DNA of 64,000 nt. Origin: Megalobrama amblycephala. Lineage: Eukaryota; Chordata; Actinopteri; Cypriniformes; Xenocyprididae. The notes under the pieces were generated by a model. The model was not told where the DNA came from. It did not search any database and saw only the letters and a program-made list of their open reading frames with translations. Position numbers and translations under genes: made by a program. The stretch is from positions 27,882,354 to 27,946,353 of the forward strand of contig NC_063052.1 of the NCBI RefSeq assembly GCF_018812025.1, read 5' to 3'. Shown one piece after another: positions 31,111 to 43,448 of the stretch (the first letter of the stretch is position 1; every line of letters starts with the position of its first letter).

Positions 31111-33539
31111 TTTTTTTAATGAATGAACTGTTATCCGCTCCAAACATTACAAAGCTCATGATAGCTCTCGTTAACTCTAAGTAATTTCACTTCACCTTCT
31201 AATTACTCTTCATCAGTGGACCAGGCGATGTTTTTCAAAAATACGTTTTCACCACTGCATCACTTTTGCAACGCGATCAGATCCCGTAAGTCTATGCATT
31301 GCGTAATATTGTGCACAGGCTCGTTTAATCAAGATCAACTGCCATAAAATATTTACATGCGGATTACTGTGCTTAACTAGTGTTTCGTGAATTTACGAAC
31401 TAAAACGTGGCACAAAGCCTAACATGTACACTGTTTACATTTGCATATGTGGCATTTATCTACAAAAACTCAGTGTAGATTTCTCTTATTAAAACAAATA
31501 TGCTGCTTCTATTCTGCTAGTTAAGATCTTCCCAAAATAGACATAACACAACAAGACCATCTGTTGAGTATGATGTTTACAGGTCACATTTTCAAGTAAA
31601 ATGGTAATTGTTTTTCCTTCCATGCCATGAAAAATTAGCATTTCTTATACATCAGCAAATGTAAAAGCTGTTGTTAAAAAGTTGGTCTTTTTCTATATTC
31701 ACTGTAAAGCTAAGATTCTAAGTCTTAAAATGTCACCCCCTCTTTTGCCTGTTCAAACAGGTTGCAATGATTCTTTTAGATACACAAAGATAGTGCACTC
31801 ATATTACTTAAGAATGGTAGAAATTGCAAAGGCATAGGAATAAGAACCAGTTGGTAAAGTCTTTGTGTAACTGCAGCTGCCAAATCAATTGCTATACAGA
31901 AAGATAGAGTTCTGAGATGCATGAACTGCATTGGCTCATTGGCTCATCCAGCCCAAAATACAAGCTTTTTAACACTGAGCATAAGAAACAATTTTTTGGG
32001 GATAGTTCATATCAGATTTGTTGCTGAATTGAATCGTGTTATTTAAATATGTTTGGAGTTTTTGCAATTTCAGGATTTTCAAATATATAGGACTTCTTGG
32101 GTGTCCAAAATAACTGCCCGGCGACATCGCAAATATGGCTGCCAAATGTGAACAGAATTTCCTTAACCGAGTCTTCACTCCTACCAACTGCTGAGTTACT
32201 TAGCCTCGCCCAAACACACCCATCTCTGCTCCTCTCCATTTTCCTCTTCAATTCTTCCCAGTCATCTCTGGATTGGCCCTTAGCATGAGGCTGCCTCCGC
32301 AACAAGGAACTGTTCTGGCTCCTCCTTTCTTCCTATAACTTTCCTTTCAGTAACATTGAACCTAGCGAGAGGCTGCCTCCACAAACAGTGCCTGCCTCTG
32401 CTCTACCCTTCACTAGCTATCCACTACCTACATCAAATGCCATCATACACCCTCTTTACAGCTGCCATAACACCGCTATGGATCTTCTGCTTGTTTTCAT
32501 TTTCAGGAGCATGGTTCACTGGACTTTTTGGCCCATATGATCTCAGATCCTTCTAAAAGAGAACAAATAGCATAGCATCTTGGCTGGTGGTCTGAGTACG
32601 GTTTGATTTCAGCTACAGGTACATTTCACTAAAATGTTCATCGTGAATGCAAATCACTCTCCTGACATTTTTCCATTTGCTAATTCCAACTGGTTTGGTC
32701 ATCAGATGATTCTTGTATAAATCTCAATTGTCATGGCTGTTGCTTCTGACAGGTCTCTACAAATTGTTCGTTTATGACATACATGTTTCAGTCACATCCA
32801 AATTGCAAGAGAGAGAGCCTCTCGTGTTAATTTCGTGTTAAGTCCACAAGATGATATTTATTGATGTTAAACCACTGTGTAAATATTTCCATGCTGATGT
32901 CACTATTGCGTTGTTCAATAAATAAACAGGATTCAAGGAAAACAATCCAAAATAAATGTGACTAATTATAATAATAATTTGTGATCTCCCCTTTTAGACT
33001 GTTTCACAAGTTCACACTTACAAATAAGTCAGGTAAATTAAATGGTAAACGTATTTGGCGTGCTGTCCGGGGAGAGGGCTCCGAGCTCGGTAATCGGCCC
33101 GAAACAGAGTGTGACCCATTAACTGTGATTATATATAGGCCTGAACTCATGCCGATTGGGTAGATATGTTGATTACAGATTGTTGACAGCTGATTGAGAT
33201 GACGTAATGAGATGACGTAATGATTGTGTAGCTTATTTGACTTGTTCCTCCCGAACTATGTTAGTAAAACATAATATATATAAAAACAGCATGAGAAAAT
33301 CAGTGCTACTGCATTGTTCTATTTCTAAAGATGGATTGCTTATTGCAGGCTAAGTAAACCGCATCTGCGCTACAAACTGGCCGCATGCTGTGATGCTACA
33401 AAAGTTTGGCTCGTGATTGGAATCTAAAAAGCTATCTTCATAATGCCATATCTACACCACCAGTGCGTTCATTTATAACAAACACGTTTGACAAGACAGA
33501 CAGCAGCACTACAACATCTAATGCTATGAAGAAATATAC
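31111..33539. other. Intron sequence, no repeat or exon recognised
   Basis: A minus-strand ORF at 32305-32039 (KGQSRDDWEELKRKMERSRD) and a plus ORF at 32356-32556 have no family that I can name. Two TGACGTAA boxes sit in a short tandem at about 33200-33223. Nothing else is supported. Confidence 0.35.
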
Positions 33540-33543
33540 TTAA

Positions 33544-35051
33544 CCCTCTGGAGTCTGAGGCTGATTTGAGGCCTGGAGAAGTTTTGACATGCCCTGACAT
33601 TTGTGCTTTTTTCAGTTGTTCATAAACATATTAATGACACAAGTGTCATTACACTGTATTCAGCACAGGCTACAATAATATGTGAGGAACATGTATGTAC
33701 ATGTTTGTGTTTTTGAAGGAATAACGTTTATGCGTGGTTATTGAAAAAACAAAAAAACTTAAGTCACTGAAATAAGGCCCAAAAAATATATATTAAATCT
33801 GTGTTCACAAGACTTCTGGATATTGGAGGTTGTAGACTAGAGTTTTTGCTTCAAAATTTTGTAAAAATTATGCTGACTACTCTTTCATTTATAGCAATAT
33901 ATTGATTTAGTTTTTGTAAGACACTTTTTGTCAAGAAACACAGTATGTGTGGAGGCGTGAATCATCATGAATAATGGGTGATTCTCACCTGAGAAGACAA
34001 AAGATTCGCGTAATGTACCTTTAATGACTTGCATAATAATGAGGCCTTTCAGTCAGTTAGGCTGTGAAAAAACCCTCTGTGATCATGTCTCAGCTCATTA
34101 TGGTGTATATCAAACATACAGAAAAAACAGCAATACTGTGAAATATTATTACAATTTACAATAATGGTATTCTATTATATACTTTAAAATATAATGTATT
34201 TCTGTGATGCAAAGTGTCTGAACAGTTATGTTACCTCTATGACATTTCATATAGGCTTTTAGCTTAAAACCATGCACATTTGAGAAATATTGATGGATTC
34301 TCATATGTTTATGTCAGAGGAGTAATATTTATTCAATATTTATTGTCATCACTATGAGCGCTGGATACTGTGTTTTCAATTCATACTTGCAGCCGGAGGG
34401 CGCTCTGTGCATTTTTAGTCCACAAATTCATCTAAAGAAGAACAGGAACCAGGAACTAACAGCATGTCTTCTAGAGGTGATGTCTCAAAGCATGGCTTTA
34501 ACATCCAGATAAACACTTTTCAAGAAAATAAATACACGATTGAGACGATGCATACAAGTATTGCCTCAGAATTTGCCTCAGAATAGCGCTGGCTCCGTGG
34601 GCGTGGCTGCATTAGCGGATAATGAGCTGAATCACGGACTTCTGACATGGCTCTCTTTTCATACAGATTACATAAACACAGAATGTTTGTTGTCGATTTG
34701 ACTTACACGATTTAAAACCTGACATTTCAACGTTTCTTTAGACATAAGTCTAAATTTTTTGTCATTAGTATTCACTAAGTTACAATTCATTTTCTGAGAA
34801 CTATCAGATTGGACTTTGTTCAGAGGGAGATGAGAGATCACGCATTATGTTAGTTTTCTTTATTTTACAAAAAAGCACAACATTTTGTTTTTACTCTGAG
34901 TGTACACAAATAAAAGAAGATATTCTATAGTTTCAATTGAAATATTACTTATGTCTCTATGACAAAAATCGCAGAGTATTTTAAGTCTGTTTTGCTGCAA
35001 TGTGAAAAAAATCCTGCATAACACGCCAGTGCGTTACCCGACTCCAGAGAG
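33544..35051 (+). mobile_element. piggyBac-type non-autonomous element, copy 1
   Basis: Starts CCCTCTGGAGTCTGAGG and ends GACTCCAGAGAG, with TTAA on both sides (33540-33543 and 35052-35055). TTAA duplication plus CCC-starting ends is the piggyBac pattern. There is no transposase in 1,508 bp. An inverted sister copy lies at 60123-61617. Confidence 0.85.
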
Positions 35052-35055
35052 TTAA

Positions 35056-35985
35056 AGTCGCCTGTATCATCATTTCCTGATATCTCACCTGTTACATTAC
35101 CGTTACATATGCAGCTTTTTGATTAAACCGTGCTACTTAACTGCCGCAGCAGAGATTTCTCCCTCTGCTTTTCATGGCCACTACCCTGTGGGGGAAACAA
35201 TGTGCCTCCAAAGCATTCTCTTCTATTTGCAACAACTCCAATGCTGTCTATTGCATCAACAGGTGAAGTTCCTCCGAACTAATGCCATTCCTCAGAAGTC
35301 TAATCTGGTCTTCCACTAGTGATTAGTTTATAAATAAAACAGAACGTATAGCAGAATTTAAAAATCAATTGCCCAAATTCTGCCTTTCATAAATTTAGGA
35401 CATTGGCTACATATGCAAGCTCGTCATGCACCCCAGTGCCACTCTACTTGGATCCTAAACACTCTACTCTAATGTTCCAATAAATAATCTTCTCAATCAC
35501 CTCCATTTTTTCTACAATATAATCTTTGCCAGCAGAGCACCTGCTATTAATAGCACGCAAATTCAAATATCTGAACCCAGCCTTTTAGATTTTCGATTGT
35601 CACTCGTAATCTTTTGAAACATTGGTTCCAAAACACTTTCCAATCAGACTTCAGTTTCAGGCAACATATAAGTGACCAATCCTGGGTGGCGACGTCACTT
35701 CATGAATTCTACCAGCACAATCCAGCATGATTCACGAGAACAGTTTTTGTAATCATGCCTTACCAGGCTCAAGTGGAAACACAACTGGAACCGTTCCTTA
35801 CCATTCAAAAAAATGTTCGTCCTGACGGTGGAAAAGAGGCTAAAATGTCTGTTTAGTTTCATAGTGGCATTTGACATTTCCACTCTCACAACTCCAACTG
35901 TCTCGTTGCAAATCAAACAGAACGGCTTTGTGCTGAATTAGGCAAAATGAAAGCATACCTCTCGGTCCAATCATCTTTGAAAATG
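35056..35985. other. Intron sequence, nothing firmly recognised
   Basis: 'gcatgattcacgagaacag' to 'gcaaatcaaacagaacggctttgtgctg' (35720-35935) looks like a piece of a dispersed fish MITE with paired 'ggaaccgttcc' motifs, but ends could not be set. Confidence 0.3.
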
Positions 35986-37319
35986 TCTCAGGTTACGCAT
36001 TTAACCATGGTTCCCTGAGAACAGGGAACAAGACACTGCATCTAGTGCTATGGGGAATGACTCCGTGGGAACCAGTGTCTGAAAAGCTATCAAATCACGA
36101 CAATCATATTGGCCGGCGACAGCCTATGACATCACTACTAGTGCGTCCCGAACGCAAATATGGGGTGCCTAGAGAACCAGTCATCCACTTTTCGTCTAAA
36201 GGGACCGTTTAGCAGATGACCCCGAGGCATGGCCGGGAGACGCAGTGCGAGTTCCCTTTCAAAAGGGAACGTCTCAGGTTACACATGTAACCATGGTTCC
36301 CTGAAAACAAGGAACGAGACACTGCAAACGAAATACCCACACCATCATGCTGAGGGGAGTGCATGCCAAAGAATGGCTTTGACAAATATCAGACAATTTC
36401 TACTGAAATGGCAAAAAAACACTCCTCCTACGGCCAGCATTCGGCCACCATCCAAACAATAAGTCTCAAAGAGGCCTCCAGAATTATCTAGAGGCCTACC
36501 AAGGCTGCTCAAAGGCTTAGAACCAACAACTTCAAACAGAAGGGGTCCCTTTACGGTAATGTGGCCAGGGAACCGAAAGGAGCCCTGGCCAGGCACTTCT
36601 CAGAGGAGCATAGTCCTACTTAGGTCCTACTTTAGTAGTAACCTAGTCTGGCCAGCAACCTGTCTGTTACCTAAACAGAGTCTCTATAGTACTTGCCTCC
36701 AGAGGAGGCATCCAGAAAGAGGGACTGCAAACTGGCAGTAACCAACTCAGACCAGATCATAGAGATGGGCATCCTGGGGAGCAGGACTCATATATGACGA
36801 CCCACTCAAGAGAAGAGCGCAGCTACAGCCTAAAATACTGATCTATCAGAGAGGTCTCACGAGAGATCTTCGACCTTTCCGACCAGACCTCGGGAACGCA
36901 GTACTCTAAAGAACAACTCAATGCGAGTGGAGTACCAACTAGACTCAACCAAGACGAGTATTGACCAAGCTCAACACAAGTACCAGGGAGGCTACTGAAG
37001 AGCCTACACTTTGATATAAATCTAGGGAGACAGGATACTAACTTAGCTGGAAGTGCTAAGGAACTACTCCACCCAGAGGATCACCTACAAGGTGGCCTGC
37101 TCGAGGGCCAACTACTTGGTAGCAGATCTAGAACTCTAGGGCTAGTATCAGGGAGGCTCCACTGGAGCCTGAGCTACCTGATAACCGTCTGCTCAACTCT
37201 AGGGAAATATTACACTCAGCAACCTAGCTCAACCTGGAGGATCACTTTCAAGAAGACCCAAGGAGGGCCAACTACTTGGTAGCAAATTTAACTTCAGCAA
37301 AAATAGCCACTACCCTGTA

Positions 37320-38425
37320 GGGGTGTAATGATATATCGCAGTACGATATTTCACGATGCAAAAATGTTACGATATGCATCGTAGAGTGATGGCGATACTT
37401 TTACGATATGACGGCAGTCTCATCTTATTGGTTGAGCTGCTGATGTGACCTACTCTGCAACATGGAGGTGGCAGTGAGAGAAGCCGGCCTGTCACCGCAT
37501 ATTAAGGGAGTGTCTCAATCAGTAAGTGATTCGCGCACACATTGAATCTTGCAAGCAGGTTTAAACGTTTCTCGCGTCAGTCTCTTGCTTGGTTGCGTGA
37601 GAAAAGTCGTGGCTTTCTTTCACCGCAGTGCCACATAAAAGCAAAAGATGCTTGCGATGTCTTAGGGGCCGTTCAAATAATGCGTCTTCTCCGCGTGCAA
37701 GTCAATTATTTCAAATGTAGCCACGCAGCAGGCGCGCTCATAATGGAAGCAACACGGTCACAACGCGCTTGCGGTGTGTTTTCCAGGCAGATCGAGATTT
37801 TCTACTCTCAACTTTTCAGAATGCCACAAGCACACCTCAGGCCATGTGACAAGAACCAATCGATCAGCTGTGGCCTTTCCGTCACAAAACATCAATCTCA
37901 GCCGAACAGCCGATCGTAGCTGTACAGGGAGGTTTCTATATCTAATCTCCATAAATATATCTAGTAGTAAAAGTAATGCAAGGGCTAGAAATCAATGTAT
38001 CCTTTGCTGAAACTTGGTGAGCGCAGTTCATGGTTGCATAGCAACGACGGACGCCACGGAAGCGCAAGAGCTTTGGAAAGAAGAAGCGGTGCGGCCGCGC
38101 CTTCCACGCGTTTTTAGACGCGATATGCGAACGGTCCCTTAGGATTCTTAATTCTAAGTTCATGTTAATTTTAACATTTTTTTTTTTTTTCAGTGACAGA
38201 CAGATCTATTCAGCTGTTAATTTGAATACAGAAGGTTTTTATTAAACCTTGAAATGTTATCTTGTATGTACAACAAGGAAAATTATTGAAATTTGTTAAT
38301 GTTTTTAAATAAATCTTATTTGAATTCCAGTTTAATTTTTTTCAAAATATCGTGATACGTATCGTATCGTGAACTCAGTATCGAGATACGTACCGTATCG
38401 TGACCTGAGCGTATCGTTACACCCC
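37320..38425. mobile_element. TA-flanked MITE-like element nested in the DIRS-type element
   Basis: Ends GGGGTGTAATGATAT and ATCGTTACACCCC are inverted, with TA on both outer sides (37318-37319 and 38426-38427). Sub-terminal 'tacgatat/atcgtatcgtg' repeats recur at both ends. No transposase frame was recognised. The superfamily is open: the TA flank suggests Tc1/mariner, but the hAT group has similar ends. Confidence 0.7.
37665..38137. mobile_element. Harbinger-type MITE nested a second level deep
   Basis: Inverted ends GGGGCCGTTC and GAACGGTCCC are flanked by TTA on each side (37662-37664 and 38138-38140), the 3-bp duplication typical of PIF/Harbinger. It is non-coding. It sits inside 37320-38425, which sits inside the DIRS-type element, so three insertion events can be ordered. 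Confidence 0.65.
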
Positions 38426-39935
38426 TAATAAAGACCAAACATAATTGGGTTATGCTGGACTTTTACCTATGCATTCATGTGTACCTTAATAGGTAAGTTT
38501 GTACATTTTGCCAGTACACAAACAACACTTATTAAGTATATACAGTTCTGTTAATAGAAATGGAGAAGATTTGCTCCATTTTGTCCACTGTGTGTCTATT
38601 TTGTGTCCTTTGTGACTTCAAGCCACATGGCAAACCTGTTTGGTGAGTGGAGTTCAAGTTCACACCTCAGATCTTAGGACTGAGTAACGGGGGTGAACAA
38701 TGGGGCAAAATGGTGATAGTATTAGCATGCTCAATGACATGGTAGTGTCATCATTCTTCCTTTGCACAAATGGTCAGGGTGACTGTCTTTGCAGGCTTAT
38801 CTGCTAGCCTGTCTATTTCCTTGTTTGCTTCTCTTGGAGGTGTGAGTTTTGGGGTCCTGTGCTTTTCATTATGGCAGATGAAAGGAGACTAATTGATGTA
38901 ATGGGGGTGTCTGCCCTTATGTCCGCCTGCTGATCACTACAACCCTTAAAACAAGGGGAGTACAAATCTCTGTGACCTGCTGTGCTAGATAACATGGCCA
39001 CAGGCCCGGGGCTAATGCTTGAGCTCTAAGGGAGTGTGCTCAACTTGCCCTGAAAGGAGGGAGTACTCAATACTCTCGACCTGAGCATCACTGGTGATCA
39101 CTCCAACACCACTAGGGAACTGAAGCTCAGCATATTGCTTTTACTCTAATATCAAGAGGAGTCTCACCTTAACCTGCTACTTGCATTTTTAGTCTAATGC
39201 AGAAGATGGGCCCCAGCCGTGGATGACTCTCACAATGAGAGGAGGCATACTAGGATCACTAGCTGCCAGTCTTAACCTGGAGAGGCTCTCCTAGGAGTAG
39301 CCTACTCCAAGCTACTGCATGCTAGGAGGCGGAAAAGCTACAGCAGAACCACCTCTGTCTAAAAAGATGTATTCCTAAAGTACTAGCCTAGGCCGGATAC
39401 CGGGGCGGCCCAAAAAAAAAAGAAGGGCCAGCACACACGCACTCATGACCTTAATGGAGCTCAGTGGAGCTGAGACTTCAGCCTAACAACTCTAAAGAAA
39501 GGAGGCCAGCAAACACAACACACAGGTGAACTGACCACCTGGACCGTTGGCTTCAGCCTAATGACTCTCTAAGTGAGAGGAAACCAACACACTCACCACA
39601 GGGTATATCAAGGTGGCCTTAACAGGCCAACGCTTGAGGACATCAACTACCTGGAGGAGGCTTCAGCATATCGCCTTTTACTCTCTCAGTGAGAGGAAAC
39701 CACTTCACTCGACCTAGGGAAGGTATCAAGGGGGCCTGACAAAGGCCATACACCTCAAATCGTGATATTACCTGGAGCTCTTGTTCTCTGGGTGCCCCTT
39801 ATGTACGTTCGGTCCATACTAGTAGTGACGTCATAAGCTGTCGCCGGCCAGTACAATTGTCGTGATTTGATAGCATTTCAGACACCGGTTCCCGCGGAGG
39901 TGTTCCCCATAGCACTAGATGCAGTGTGAATTGCC

Positions 39936-40445
39936 CCAAACTTCACACTTTTGATAAGAGTCCTGGCCTGAAGACATGTACATGCCAATATTCAGTTAGT
40001 CATAACGCCACCTGATGGCGAATGGAAACAGCATGCTTTACACTGTAATTCACTCCCAGAAACACATTTAAATATTTCAAACATGTACCAAACATGCTAG
40101 AAACATGTTACATCATGCAACACTTGGCTAAGTGCTAATGTATGTGATTAACGCCATGAAACAGGAAGTTGTTGTAACTCAGGAATACAATGTCTGATCT
40201 GCCCCAAAACTTGCGTTTAATAATAGTCCTGGCCTGAAGACATCTACATGGCAACATTCAGTTATAGTCAAAGTGCCACCTCCTGGCAGCAGGAAGTGTT
40301 GCGTATCAAAATGACTTTGCCATATGTATCCTATATTTACCCGCTTAAATGCATGTTGCCCACTGTTCACTGTTTTCCTAAATCCACCAGGTGGCGGTGG
40401 CCCTGTGTGCGAGGGCCCCTTCATCACTGCTTGCAGCTTTAATTC
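39936..40445 (-). repeat. Right-end part of a Helitron-like repeat
   Basis: It has an internal ~257-bp tandem duplication ('agtcctggcctgaagacat' at about 39959 and 40216, each followed by a 'gccacct' box) and ends CTGCTTGCAGCTTTAA at 40445. Orientation matches the left-end fragment at 28924, so both could be ends of one copy split by later insertions. Confidence 0.55.
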
Positions 40446-40502
40446 CATATTGTGTTTGTATTTTCAAACACCCCAGACACATTATTTAAAATTTCTAATT
40501 AA

Positions 40503-41464
40503 AGGTGCCCTAGAATCAAAAATTGAATTTACCTTGGCATAGTTGAATAACAAGAGTTCAGTACATGGAAAAGACATACATTGAGTTTCAAACTCCATTG
40601 TTTCCTCCTTCTTATGTAAATCTCAGTTGTTTAAAAGACCTCCGGAAAACAGGCGAATCTCAACATAACACGTAACAGTAACAGTCGGGATCATTAATAT
40701 GTACGCCCCCAATATTTGCATATGCCAGCCCATGTTCAAGGCATTAGACAAGAGAAGGCAGTATTAACGTCTGGATCTGTGCACAGCTGAATCATCAGAC
40801 TAGGTAAGCAAGCAAGGACAACAGCGAAAAATGGCAGATGGAGTAATAATAACTGACATGATCCATGATTACATGATATTTTTAGTGATATTTGTAAATT
40901 GTCTTTCTAAATGTTTCGTTAGCATGTTGCTAATGTACTGTTAAATGTGGTTAAAGTTACTATTGTTTCTTACTGTATTCACGGAGACAAGAGCCGTCGC
41001 TATTTTCATTTTTAAACACTTGCAGTCTGTATAACTCATAAACACATCTTCATTCTTTATAAATCTCTCCAACAGTGTGTAATGTTAGCTTAAGCCACGG
41101 AGCACTATCAAACTCATTCAGAATCAAATGTAAACATCCACATAAATACTATACTCACATGATCCGAAGCATGCATGCAGCATGCATGATGAACATCTTG
41201 TAAAGATCCATTTGAGGGTTATATTAGCTGTGTGAACTTTGTTTATTCACTGTATTATAGTCGAGAGCTCGGGGGGGCAGGGAGCACGAGATTTAAAGGG
41301 GCCGCAGCCTGAATCGGTGCATAGTTAATGATGCCCCAAAATAGGCAGTTAAAAAAAATAATTTAAAAAATCTATGGGGTATTTTGAGCTGAAACTTCAC
41401 AGACACATTCAGGGGACACCTTAGACTTATATTACATCTTGTGAAAGAACATTCTAGGGCACCT
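40503..41464. mobile_element. TTAA-flanked MITE (Kolobok- or piggyBac-like)
   Basis: Inverted ends AGGTGCCCTAGAAT / ATTCTAGGGCACCT, with TTAA at 40499-40502 and 41465-41468. The interior (962 bp) is non-coding and holds 'gcatgcatgcagcatgcatg'. The AG start rather than CCC favours Kolobok over piggyBac, both of which use TTAA. This is inference from ends only. Confidence 0.85.
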
Positions 41465-42020
41465 TTAAAATGTTTACACAACTGATTTGTCATAAGCCAC
41501 TTTTTAAGGTGATCTTTAAAAGTGTGATAAGTAGAACATTGTCTTATTGACCACAGTAAACTATTCTAAAATTTACTCCTTATTATAGACTAATATTTTT
41601 GTCCAAACTATGTTCGCTTATGTGGCACCTTGAAATCCCCTATAATGATAGACCTAGTACCAATACCACAATTCATCCTCTGTTTTAAAAATTCATTTAA
41701 CGGAGGTGGGGCAAGCCCATGCCAGACCTTACAAATAAAATAATTAAAGTTTTTAAAAGTCAGTAAATTGTGTTTTTATTTTTTATGTTACAGACTTACA
41801 GTAATGACATGAGAGTGTTTTTTATCCAACACTTTTATCGCTTTCTTATACAGTGATTCTATTAACTTAAGGGTTGTGCCACCTATGAATGACCAACTAT
41901 TAAAACAATACTCAATATGTGAAAAACAATAAAATAAAAATAAATTTATATCATATTAGACAACTTTTTTACATGACTTTTAAAAGTTAGAGTAGAATCC
42001 TTGTTAACCCCACACAAGAT
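41465..42020 (-). pseudogene. L2 LINE ORF2, C-terminal part
   Basis: Minus-strand peptides across several frames include IEYCFNSWSFIGGTTLKLIE, KVWHGLAPPPLNEFL, GIGTRSIIIGDFKVPHKRT and FKDHLKKWLMTNQLCKHF. These make up the characteristic region after RT in L2/CR1 elements. Stops interrupt it. Confidence 0.75.
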
Positions 42021-42690
42021 ACCAGTGGCACCTGCAGCCGTACGGCTGTACTCACTGTGCGTACCATGAGAGGGCACTAAATTATGCTTTTTTTTTAACA
42101 TAATTTTTAAATTGATTGTTAAAATCTATCTGCGTACACTCATGACATATTAAGAAAGCAAGAGAGAATGAGAATAAATAAAGATGTGCGTTTGTGTGTT
42201 GTAAAGTCAAATGTGTGTATGTGCATGCATGGTTGGGCGTGGTGGAAATGAACTTGAACTTCCATATAGAACTTCCATATTCTGTAGAGTAGGCTAGTGG
42301 TCTGGGTTCAAACATTCTGACACGCAAGAAAAGTGAGGCATCATTTTTCATTAATCACTCTAAAAACAATTCGCACATTTCGGGACAAAGCCACTCAGAG
42401 ATAACGTTTTAAAAAAAAAAAATCATGAAGCATCTATCTACAGCACATCAGAGTGCAGTTACGAGCATCAGATTTTCTAAGGAAAGAGACAGTCGATCAG
42501 TCGATTTGTACAGCATTAGATCCTTCCCATCAATGCAATAAGTTATTTATTCGCTTTTTGCGGGGGTTGTGCTAGTTCTGTGCATACCCTTAGATAAAAT
42601 CATGCAGGTGCCCCTCTCAGGAATACATTCGAATGTCTCATCCCTACTAATTATAATCTACTAAACATCATACACACAGGGGTTTTTTTT
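42021..42690. other. Unidentified insertion within the L2 LINE
   Basis: No L2-like peptide is found here. 'tagggatgagacattcgaatg' (in reverse from about 42646) has the look of a hAT-type end, but the opposite end was not located. 42100-42350 shows a weak minus ORF without known domain. Confidence 0.35.
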
Positions 42691-42698
42691 TGTGTGTG

Positions 42699-43161
42699 TG
42701 TTACGGTACACAGGAGGCAGACACAGATGTAAACAGGTATAGGTAGTTTATTGACCACAGTAGAGCATGGGATATCAAACAGGTGAGTAGAATGGATGCA
42801 GATGATGTTCAGATGATAATATATGGAATAGTTACTGTCCTTTTCATTGTAGGTTGATATACGCTGGAGCTTGGAGATCGCTGGAGACACTTGGAGCTGA
42901 CTTGAGCACACCCACACAGAAGACGAGGCACACAGAGGGAAGGAGACATGCTGGAGACAGGTGAGTATACAAAGAGGAGTCCTTGAGGTAAGCATAACAG
43001 GAAGTATATGCGAACGAGACCGGACATGGAGTGCTGTGTGCGTGTGCTCTTTATAGTGCTGTTGATGAGTGAGGTGATGAGGTGCAGGTGGCGGTGATCA
43101 GTACTCTGGGGACGGTGTGCGCTGTGATTGGTGGATGTTGGAACCTGACGTGTCTGTGACA
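42699..43161 (-). repeat. 3' LTR of Gypsy copy 2
   Basis: On the minus strand it starts TGTCACAG (43161) and ends GTAACA (42699). It is clearly the same LTR family as copy 1 but differs at many positions, for example the LTR midsection around 42850-42960, so the two copies belong to distinct subfamilies. Confidence 0.92.
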
Positions 43162-43448
43162 GTACCCCCCCCCCTCCACGGCCCGCTCCGAGGACCCCGA
43201 CGCCGTGGTGGTCGTCCTCTTCCCCGCGGTGCCGGTCTATCAGGGTGACTGTCGTGGAAAGTTTGGAGTAAGTTGGGATCAAGGATGTCGTTTCTTGGGA
43301 CCCAGGAGCGTTCCTTGGGGCCGTATCCTTCCCAGTCGACTAAGTATTCCAGCTGACCACCACGACGCCGGGAGTCCAAGATCTCATGAACCTCATATGC
43401 CGCTCCGTCCTCCAGGATGAGTGGAAGGGGGGGTTCGGCGGGATCCAC
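43098..43448 (-). pseudogene. Chromodomain-bearing integrase tail, Gypsy copy 2
   Basis: Residues 18-66 of this frame (about 43397-43250) read [33 protein letters not shown] and [13 protein letters not shown]. These are the three-strand-plus-helix pattern and aromatic cage positions (Y, W, W) of a chromodomain. In chromoviruses this domain directs integration by binding modified histone tails. It is followed by a basic Arg/Pro-rich tail. It is out of frame with the integrase by a nearby indel (about 43460). Copy 1 lacks this domain. Confidence 0.88.

Larger units (their letters stand above)
35986..39935. mobile_element. DIRS-type element with inverted ends, interrupted by nested MITEs
   Basis: 36034-36175 and 39785-39930 are inverted copies of about 145 bp ('gtgctatggggaa', 'caaatcacgacaat', 'ggccggcgacagc'). 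A direct repeat at 35986-36040 and 36269-36325 (gtctcaggttac...ccatggttccctga) surrounds a perfect palindrome GTTCCCTTTCAAAAGGGAAC (36250-36269). No RT or recombinase survives; the interior is degenerate tandem sequence such as 'gggccaactacttggtagca' at about 37107 and 37267. It is probably non-autonomous. Two DNA elements lie inside. Confidence 0.6.

Noticed and set aside
32039..32305. Lys/Arg-rich 88-residue minus-strand ORF, considered as a host exon
   Set aside because: No splice acceptor and donor pair, no family recognised, and wrong context for the stac gene.
33199..33223. Double TGACGTAA boxes as a regulatory element
   Set aside because: Only a short tandem of 14 bp with no other support such as a promoter or conservation visible.
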